From assembly GCA_945982465.1 (NCBI GenBank), contig CAMFSB010000094.1, positions 1 through 6,521 of the forward strand: DNA of 6,521 bases, given 5' to 3'. The translations under genes were made by a program, and so were the position numbers. Source of the DNA: an uncultured Faecalibacterium sp. Its GTDB lineage: Bacteria; Bacillota; Clostridia; Oscillospirales; Ruminococcaceae. Of the stretch, positions 1-4,874 are shown piece by piece (position 1 is the stretch's first letter; each line of letters starts with the position of its first letter). Below the pieces are notes generated by a model. That model saw only the letters and a program-made list of their open reading frames with translations, ran no database searches and had not been told where the DNA came from.

Positions 1-587
1 TTGCTCCACTGGTCGTTGCCGCCGAACTGCATGTTGCAGCCGTAGTGCTGGAACATGTGGTAAAAGTCGTAGCTCTGCATGATCATGTAGTTGAACTCAA
101 GGAACGACAGGCCCTTTTCCATGCGCTGCTTGTAGCACTCGGCGCGCAGCATGTTGTTGACCGAGAAGCAGGCGCCCACCTCGCGCAGCAGGTCCACGTA
201 GTTCAGGCTCAAAAGCCAGTCCGCATTGTTCAGCATCAGCGCTTTGCCGTCACTGAAATCGATAAAGCTTTCCATCTGACGCTTGAAGCAGGCCGCGTTG
301 TGCTCGATGTCCTCTTTGGTCAGCATTTTGCGCATATCCGTGCGGCCGCTGGGGTCGCCGATCATGGTGGTGCCGCCGCCGATCAGGGCAATAGGCTTAT
401 TGCCGGCCAGCTGCAGGCGCTTCATCAGTGTCAGCGCCATAAAATGGCCGGCGGTCAGGCTGTCGGCTGTGCAGTCAAAGCCAATGTAAAATGTGGCCTT
501 GCCATGGTTGATCAGATTTTTGATCTCTTCTTCGTCGGTCACCTGGGCGATCAGCCCGCGGGCAACCAGTTCATCGTACAATGTCAT
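1..587 (-). CDS. tyrS: Tyrosyl-tRNA synthetase, N-terminal part (cut by left edge)
   Basis: This class I aminoacyl-tRNA synthetase charges tRNA-Tyr with tyrosine in the cytoplasm, using ATP. About 195 of the usual 400-420 residues are visible. The protein begins [13 protein letters not shown]. The active-site region reads [11 protein letters not shown] followed by TAGH, the family's HIGH-type ATP-binding signature with the first His replaced. [21 protein letters not shown] follows, which is very characteristic of bacterial TyrS. The QSYDF segment and the [11 protein letters not shown] segment form the tyrosine-binding region near the left edge. The KMSKS loop and the S4-like C-terminal domain lie outside the window. 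The ATG at 587 was chosen because AGGAGG (602-597) sits 9 nt upstream. The T-box leader just upstream has a UAC (Tyr) specifier and supports the specificity independently. Identity is nearly certain. The Cys in GFDCTADSL, where Pro is usual, is a minor oddity. Confidence 0.96.
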   Translation of the reverse strand, partial: MTLYDELVARGLIAQVTDEEEIKNLINHGKATFYIGFDCTADSLTAGHFMALTLMKRLQLAGNKPIALIGGGTTMIGDPSGRTDMRKMLTKEDIEHNAACFKRQMESFIDFSDGKALMLNNADWLLSLNYVDLLREVGACFSVNNMLRAECYKQRMEKGLSFLEFNYMIMQSYDFYHMFQHYGCNMQFGGNDQWS

Positions 588-622
588 TCCAAAATACCTC
601 CTGTGCGATTGGGGCAGAAAGC

Positions 623-663
623 AAAAAAAACGCCCTCTGCCAAACTGAATTTGGCAGAGGGCG
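623..663 (-). terminator. Intrinsic terminator of the tyrS T-box leader
   Basis: Read on the minus strand, a perfect 14-bp stem (663-650 paired with 644-631, starting CGCCCTCTGCCAAA) encloses a 5-nt loop (649-645). A run of eight T (630-623) follows directly. This is a textbook Rho-independent terminator, ending about 35 nt before the tyrS ATG. Its 5' arm is shared with the antiterminator: 660-655 can pair instead with 686-681. Termination should therefore be conditional on tRNA-Tyr charging. Confidence 0.95.
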
Positions 664-925
664 AAAAAATCGCGGTACCACCTCTGTTTGCCCGGACTTC
701 ACAGCCAAAGCGGGCCTTCACGGGTACAGGCCGGCGGGTCATTCCTGCCGATACCCAAACGCTGTAACGTGCGCACACGGCACAGCCTACTGATCCCCTA
801 CAGAACGTTCGGCCTGCGGCTCCGGGAGGTATTTCACATCAATGTCCCGCAGCCCCTTGCACCAACCGGGGCCTCTCTGTGCGTTCAGGCATTACGCTAC
901 TGGTTCCCATCCAAGCCTTTGACAT
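623..925 (-). ncRNA. Tyrosine-specific T-box riboswitch leader of tyrS
   Basis: The leader senses uncharged tRNA-Tyr and decides between termination and tyrS transcription. Landmarks are read in order on the minus strand. AGTA (901-898) and GAA (835-833 region) are the two sides of the specifier-loop S-turn. AGAGAG (878-873) and GGTTGGTGCAA (867-857) are the conserved distal Stem I elements, with the latter capping a GCCCC/GGGGC helix. The specifier codon TAC (831-829) reads Tyr. The T-box core GAGGTGGTACCGCG ends at 671, and its TGGT bulge (680-677) is complementary to an ACCA acceptor end, as expected for tRNA-Tyr. The antiterminator can form from 686-681 with 660-655 plus GCGA (673-670) with TCGC (664-661), excluding the terminator stem. 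The 5' end near 925 is inferred from the promoter, not observed. Stems II and III were not fully folded. Confidence 0.95.
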
Positions 926-930
926 GGGAT

Positions 931-959
931 ATTATAAATTCTACGGGCCGGATTGTCAA
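931..959 (-). promoter_or_regulatory. Consensus sigma-70/sigma-A promoter for the T-box leader and tyrS
   Basis: On the minus strand, TTGACA (959-954) and TATAAT (936-931) are separated by exactly 17 bp. Both hexamers match the consensus perfectly. Transcription should start near 923-925, just ahead of the T-box Stem I. The -35 box begins only 7 bp after the recN stop codon, so the promoter fills almost all the space between recN and the leader. An unregulated strong promoter fits a gene whose control is exerted later, by attenuation. Confidence 0.93.
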
Positions 960-966
960 GCCGGGT

Positions 967-2625
967 TTACTGGCCGCGCAGCATTTCGCGGGCGTTGGCC
1001 AGGCTCAGCTCTGTTACCTTATCGCCGGAGATCATAGCAGCCAGCGCCTGCACTCTGCCCTCGGCGTCCAAAGGATGGATCTCGGTATAGGTGCGCTGGT
1101 TGGCAACGTTTTTCTGGATCAGCAGATGACTGTCGGCCAGAGCCGCGATCTGGGCTGTGTGCGTGATGCACAGGATCTGGTGGTCAGCGGCGTTCTGCTT
1201 CAGCGTCTGGCCGATCTTGCCCGCCGCTTTACCCGAAACACCGGTATCGATCTCATCGTAAATGATGGTAGGGATAGCGTCCCGGTCTGCCATGGCGCTC
1301 TTGATGGCCAACATGATGCGGCTCAGCTCGCCGCCCGACGCGATCTTTGCCATGGGCTTGGGCGCTTCGCCGGGGTTTGTGGAAATATAAAACTCCAGCG
1401 TATCCTGCCCGTGGGAGGCCAGCGGCCCCCGGCTGTGCTGCAGCGAAAGGCGCACGCCGGGCATGTTCAAAAAATGGAGCGTGCGGGTGATCTGCTGATT
1501 CAACTGCTCAAATGCCTGCAGGCGCGAAGCGGTCAAAGCTTCAGCTTTTTCGCGCGCCAGCGCATACTGGGCATGCTTTGCCTTATCCAGCTCTGCATAG
1601 CGCTGTTCAGAAAACTGGATGCGGTGCAGCTCCTGCCGCGCCTGCTCGCCAAAAGCCAGGATCTCCTCCACTGTATCGCCGTATTTACGGCGCAGCTTGT
1701 AAATGAGATCCAGCCGCTGCTCCACCTCGTCCAGTTCGGCGTCGTTGGCTTCGTAGTCCTCCAGCATCCCCGAAAGCTCGGCAGCCGCGTCCTTCGCCCC
1801 GTAGTACAGCTCCGAAAGCCGGTCGGCCTGTGCCGCCAGCGCGGGGTCCAACTGGGCAGCGGCGGCCATGTCGTTGGAGGCACGCCCCAGCCAATCGCAC
1901 ACACCGCCCTCTTCGTCAGTTCCAAACAGAACTGCATGGCAGGCGCCCAGCTTTTCACGGATGGTTTCGGCGTTGGCTAAAACCGTCCGCCGGTTCTCCA
2001 GCGTTTCTTCCTCGCCGGCCGTCAGCGCCGCCGCGTCGATCTCATCCACCTGGTATTGCAAAAGATCCAAGCGGCGCTGCTTTTCGGTCTCATCAGTCAC
2101 CAGGGCATCCATTTCACGCTTGATGCGGATCAGCTCCCGGTACGCGGCATAGTAATCCTGCCGCAGGGCGGCATTTTGCGCATAGGCGTCCAGCAGCTCC
2201 TCGTGACGGGCCGGGTTGGTCAGCCCGACCGAATCGTGCTGGCCGTGAATGTTCACCAGGCCGGAGCAGATCTCCCGCAGCACGGCGGCGGTGGCAGGCA
2301 TACCATTGATGCGGCAGCTGCTTTTGCCCTCGGCGCTGATCTCACGGTACACCAGCAAAGCGTCGTCATCTTCGTAGCCCGCCTGCCGCAGCTTTTCCCG
2401 CACGGATTCGGGCAGAGCTTCAAACGAAGCGCGGATGACCGCTTTGCCCGCGCCGGTGCGCACCAGATCGCGCGAAGCGCGGTTGCCCAGGATCGCATTG
2501 ATGGAATCGATCAGGATCGATTTGCCGGCGCCTGTTTCACCGGTCAGCACATTCAGGCCGCCGCTGAAACACACGTCCGCCTTTTCAATCACCGCCACGT
2601 TTTCAATTTGCAGCCGTGTGAGCAT
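967..2625 (-). CDS. recN: DNA repair protein RecN
   Basis: RecN is a cytoplasmic SMC-like ATPase that binds DNA ends and helps recombinational repair of double-strand breaks. The 552-residue product has the usual family length (about 550-575). The N-terminus reads MLTRLQIENVAVIEKADV, the typical RecN opening. Walker A GETGAGKS is at residues 29-36. A long charged, heptad-like middle region (roughly 150-380) corresponds to the coiled coil. The ABC signature ASGGELSR is near 429-436, Walker B TIIYDEID at 453-460, and the H-loop ITHTAQIAALAD starts at 487. The H-loop has Ala where the family commonly has Pro (THLPQ). The ATG at 2625 is preferred over an in-frame ATG at 2664. It aligns with other RecN starts and has AAGGAG 7 nt upstream, while the earlier ATG adds 13 unrelated residues. 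The gene follows argR by 47 nt and should share its transcript. The stop TAA is at 969-967. Confidence 0.96.
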   Translation of the reverse strand: MLTRLQIENVAVIEKADVCFSGGLNVLTGETGAGKSILIDSINAILGNRASRDLVRTGAGKAVIRASFEALPESVREKLRQAGYEDDDALLVYREISAEGKSSCRINGMPATAAVLREICSGLVNIHGQHDSVGLTNPARHEELLDAYAQNAALRQDYYAAYRELIRIKREMDALVTDETEKQRRLDLLQYQVDEIDAAALTAGEEETLENRRTVLANAETIREKLGACHAVLFGTDEEGGVCDWLGRASNDMAAAAQLDPALAAQADRLSELYYGAKDAAAELSGMLEDYEANDAELDEVEQRLDLIYKLRRKYGDTVEEILAFGEQARQELHRIQFSEQRYAELDKAKHAQYALAREKAEALTASRLQAFEQLNQQITRTLHFLNMPGVRLSLQHSRGPLASHGQDTLEFYISTNPGEAPKPMAKIASGGELSRIMLAIKSAMADRDAIPTIIYDEIDTGVSGKAAGKIGQTLKQNAADHQILCITHTAQIAALADSHLLIQKNVANQRTYTEIHPLDAEGRVQALAAMISGDKVTELSLANAREMLRGQ

Positions 2626-2632
2626 AGGCACG

Positions 2633-2638
2633 CTCCTT
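2633..2638 (-). promoter_or_regulatory. Ribosome binding site fixing the recN start
   Basis: AAGGAG (2638-2633, minus strand) lies 7 nt before the ATG at 2625. It decides for that start over the upstream in-frame ATG at 2664, which sits inside a GC-rich repeat and has no comparable site in front of it. Confidence 0.8.
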
Positions 2639-2652
2639 CCCCATTTTGGCTG

Positions 2653-2669
2653 CGGCCGGAACACGGCCG
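2653..2669 (-). repeat. Small CGGCCG inverted/direct repeat between argR and recN
   Basis: Two copies of the palindromic hexamer CGGCCG (2669-2664 and 2658-2653) are separated by 5 nt and can form a 6-bp hairpin in the argR-recN intergenic RNA. No T-run follows, so it is not an intrinsic terminator. It could stabilise an mRNA end or mean nothing in a GC-rich genome. Confidence 0.4.
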
Positions 2670-2672
2670 TTC

Positions 2673-3164
2673 TTACACGTTTACATAATGCCCCAGTTCG
2701 GCGCAGATCGCCTTGGCGTCATGCTCAGTACGGGCCAGCACAAAAAATGTATCATCGCCGGAAAGTGTGCCCACCACGGTAGGCCATTCCATGGCGTCGA
2801 ATACCTCGCACGCCGCGTTGGCCATGCCGCTGTAGCACTTGACCAGCACGATGTGGCCGGCGTAATCCACCCTGAGCACCGATTCCCGGAAGATCGTTTC
2901 AAAGCGGGAGGTGTTTCGCGCGCCGCGGGCGCGATCGCCCCGACCGGAAATATAGCAGTAGCCGCCTTCTTCCGCCGCCGTTTTTACCAGGCACAGCTCC
3001 CGGATATCCCGCGAAACCGTCGCTTGGGTCACTTCAAAACCTTCGGTGCGCAGATACTTCAGCAATTCCTCCTGCCGGTTGATGGGATATTGCTCGATCA
3101 GCCGCAGGATCGCCTGCTGGCGCTCCTGCTTGGTTTTCCCAGTTTCCTGCGTGGGCTTTCTCAT
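2673..3164 (-). CDS. argR: Arginine repressor ArgR/AhrC (own start inside the nadK-argR frame)
   Basis: ArgR is a hexameric transcription factor that binds ARG boxes when arginine is present, repressing arginine biosynthesis and, in Firmicutes, often activating catabolism. From the ATG at 3164 the product is 163 residues (family about 150). The N-terminal winged helix-turn-helix spans about 12-72, with the hallmark TQATVSRDIREL at 46-57. The C-terminal oligomerisation and arginine-binding domain spans about 88-163, with GTLSGDDTF at 132-140, whose two Asp residues contact arginine in this family. The start is supported by GGGAGG (3179-3174), spaced 9 nt, and by the similarity of the N-terminus to other ArgR proteins. 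Because nadK runs in frame through this start, ArgR may be made alone, as the C-terminal part of a NadK fusion, or both. recN follows after 47 nt. No ARG box was recognised in the window. Confidence 0.9.
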   Translation of the reverse strand: MRKPTQETGKTKQERQQAILRLIEQYPINRQEELLKYLRTEGFEVTQATVSRDIRELCLVKTAAEEGGYCYISGRGDRARGARNTSRFETIFRESVLRVDYAGHIVLVKCYSGMANAACEVFDAMEWPTVVGTLSGDDTFFVLARTEHDAKAICAELGHYVNV

Positions 3165-4043
3165 AGCGAATGACCTCCCGTTGGTGTGTCTGTTACTGTT
3201 TTTGAGTTTTTGATCAATTGCCTGGAAGTGATCCGCAGCGCCAAAGGTGATTATCTTCACGGTCTTGTCCGACAGGCAGATCTCCACCACGCTGCCGGTG
3301 TGCAGCGGGCAGCCCTCCGTGCCGTCGTAGCTGAAGAATACTTCGTCCCGTTCCTGCAGTTCCCCCACCCGGATGGTGATGTGCCGTTCCGGCGCGAACA
3401 CGACCGCCGGCGACTGCATGCTGTGCGGGCAGATGGGCGTAACAACGATCGCTTTGGTCTGCGCGTCCAGGATCGGTCCGCCCGCCGAAAGCGAATAGGC
3501 GGTGGAGCCTGTGGGCGTTGCCACGATCACTCCGTCGCCGCGGTAATGCTCTACCGGGATGCCGTCGCAGGAAATGCTGAATTCGATGGCCTGCTGCAGC
3601 CTGCCCCGGGCGACCACAATATCGTTCAGCGCATGCGCCCGGAACGGCGGCTCCCCGGCCACAGACGCATCCAGCAGGATGCGGGTATCCAGCTGATAGC
3701 GGCCCTGCGCCAGCAGCGAAAGTTTTTCTTCCAGCTGTTCCACTTCACAGGTGGCCAAAAAGCCGCAGCGCCCCAGATTGACCCCTAAAATCGGCCTGCG
3801 GTCCGGGCCTGGGTGGCCGGCTTCGTGCAGGATCGTGCCGTCGCCGCCGATGGTCACGATCACATCCGCCTGGCGGCGGCACAACCCGCAGGGCAGGTAT
3901 TCTGCCCCGGCAATGGCGCAGGCCGCAGCCAGCTGCTCATCCAGCAAAACCCGGACATTGTTGGCCTGCAAAATGCGTGCAGCCTGCCCGGCGGCCTGCA
4001 CCGCCTGCACTTTTTTCAGATTGGGTACGAGATATACATTCAT
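2673..4043 (-). CDS. nadK: NAD kinase reading in frame into ArgR (456 aa, possible fusion)
   Basis: The NAD kinase part (about residues 1-285) phosphorylates NAD to NADP, using ATP or polyphosphate, in the cytoplasm. Visible motifs are GGDGT (66-70), the NAD-binding LND (139-141), the long conserved stretch GDGVIVATPTGSTAYS (169-184), TPICPHS (202-208) and the late SYDGTEG segment. The NadK fold appears complete, ending around DHFQAIDQKLKNSN. No stop codon then follows. The frame continues through a short linker (HTNGRSFA) into the ArgR methionine (residue 294) and all of ArgR. NadK alone is normally about 260-295 residues, so 456 is abnormal. The start ATG at 4043 has GGAGG (4056-4052) 8 nt upstream and lies 27 nt after tlyA. 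Whether a 456-residue protein is really made is uncertain. One added A in the A5 tract at 3203-3199 would end NadK at DQKLKKQ with TAA. Confidence 0.85.
   Translation of the reverse strand: MNVYLVPNLKKVQAVQAAGQAARILQANNVRVLLDEQLAAACAIAGAEYLPCGLCRRQADVIVTIGGDGTILHEAGHPGPDRRPILGVNLGRCGFLATCEVEQLEEKLSLLAQGRYQLDTRILLDASVAGEPPFRAHALNDIVVARGRLQQAIEFSISCDGIPVEHYRGDGVIVATPTGSTAYSLSAGGPILDAQTKAIVVTPICPHSMQSPAVVFAPERHITIRVGELQERDEVFFSYDGTEGCPLHTGSVVEICLSDKTVKIITFGAADHFQAIDQKLKNSNRHTNGRSFAMRKPTQETGKTKQERQQAILRLIEQYPINRQEELLKYLRTEGFEVTQATVSRDIRELCLVKTAAEEGGYCYISGRGDRARGARNTSRFETIFRESVLRVDYAGHIVLVKCYSGMANAACEVFDAMEWPTVVGTLSGDDTFFVLARTEHDAKAICAELGHYVNV
3174..3179 (-). promoter_or_regulatory. Internal Shine-Dalgarno for argR at the nadK-argR junction
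   Basis: GGGAGG (3179-3174, minus strand) precedes the argR ATG (3164-3162) by 9 nt, a near-ideal site. In the open nadK frame the same bases encode part of the linker (NGRS). Its survival argues that ArgR is, or recently was, translated independently of NadK. Confidence 0.82.
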
Positions 4044-4070
4044 GTCCTTTGCCTCCGCAAAAGGATCGTT

Positions 4071-4874
4071 TTACTTGTCCAGCGCCGCGTGCGACGCTTC
4101 GACCACCGCCGCGGCCGCCTCAGCGGGAAGCGGCGCAGGCCGGGCGGCTGTTGCCACCATCATCAGGTACTCGATGTTCCCCTCCGGGCCTTTCACCGGG
4201 CTAAAGTCCAGCCCCTTTACAGCAAATCCGTTGTTCACCGCGAACTGCATGGCCTTTTCAAGCACCTCGCGGTGCGTAGCCGGCTCACGGACGACCCCAT
4301 GCTTACCCACCTTTTCCCGGCCCGCTTCAAACTGCGGCTTTACCAGGCAGACGCCCGCGGCATCCGCCGAAGTAATGCGCCGCGCCACCGGAAAAATATG
4401 GAACAGCGAGATAAACGACACATCCACGCTGAAAAACTCCACCGGTTCTGCCAGCATCGTAAGCTCCACATTGCGGATGTTGGTCCGTTCCATGTTGACC
4501 ACCCGCGCGTCGGTGCGCAGGCTCCAGGCGAGCTGGCCATATCCCACATCCACCGCGTATACTTTGCGCGCGCCGTTTTGCAGCATGCAGTCGGTAAAGC
4601 CGCCGGTCGATGCGCCGATATCCATGCAGACCTTCCCCGCCGGGCTTAGCGGAAAGACCTGCATAGCCTTTTCCAGCTTCAGCCCGCCGCGGCTCACATA
4701 ACCGATATCCTTGCCGCGCACTTCAACCGCCGCATCCTGGGCGATCATTTCGCCGGCCTTATCCGCTTTTTGCCCGTTCACATACACCACGCCGGCCATG
4801 ATCATGGCTTTGGCCCGGTCGCGGCTTTGGAGCAGGCCGTTATGCACCAGGTATTGATCCAATCGGATTTTCAC
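4071..4874 (-). CDS. tlyA: TlyA-family rRNA 2'-O-methyltransferase (S4 + FtsJ-like)
   Basis: TlyA-family proteins use S-adenosylmethionine to methylate ribose 2'-OH groups of rRNA (16S C1409 and 23S C1920 in the mycobacterial enzyme). Older annotations say hemolysin. The 267-residue product has an N-terminal S4 RNA-binding domain (about 1-60: IRLDQYLV, SRDRAKAMIMAG, VYVNGQ). A Rossmann-like methyltransferase domain follows, with the SAM-binding motif DIGASTGGFTD at 85-95. The expected catalytic K-D-K-E set can be assigned to K66 (SRGGLK), D151 (DVSFIS), K179 (VKPQFE) and E235 (NIEY). The last 25 residues are Ala-rich and unlike the conserved core. The start codon is GTG at 4874. Its TGA overlap with dxs, GAGGAG (4888-4883) 8 nt upstream, and the family-typical KIRLDQYL opening all support it. 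The exact rRNA target in this organism is inferred from family. Confidence 0.93.
   Translation of the reverse strand: MKIRLDQYLVHNGLLQSRDRAKAMIMAGVVYVNGQKADKAGEMIAQDAAVEVRGKDIGYVSRGGLKLEKAMQVFPLSPAGKVCMDIGASTGGFTDCMLQNGARKVYAVDVGYGQLAWSLRTDARVVNMERTNIRNVELTMLAEPVEFFSVDVSFISLFHIFPVARRITSADAAGVCLVKPQFEAGREKVGKHGVVREPATHREVLEKAMQFAVNNGFAVKGLDFSPVKGPEGNIEYLMMVATAARPAPLPAEAAAAVVEASHAALDK

Noticed and set aside
45..767. 240-codon plus-strand open frame opposite tyrS
   Set aside because: The minus strand encodes clear TyrS motifs and a T-box leader here, and the plus-strand product has low-complexity His/Ala/Gln composition typical of an antisense shadow.
803..810. GAACGTTC palindrome as a possible LexA/SOS box
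   Set aside because: The Firmicutes LexA site needs GAAC and GTTC separated by four bases. Here they are adjacent and lie inside the T-box leader, downstream of recN rather than upstream.
688..1980. 430-codon open frame on the plus strand across the T-box leader and the 3' half of recN
   Set aside because: It lies antisense to a well-supported recN and a structured RNA, has no recognisable domain and no convincing ribosome binding site. Long antisense open frames are common in GC-rich coding DNA.
2626..2664. Upstream in-frame ATG for recN at 2664
   Set aside because: It would add 13 residues (MFRPQPKWGRSVP) not seen in RecN proteins and would place the good AAGGAG site inside the gene.
2653..2669. 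CGGCCG hairpin as a terminator between argR and recN
   Set aside because: The stem is only 6 bp and no T-run follows. The gap is short, so the genes are more likely co-transcribed.
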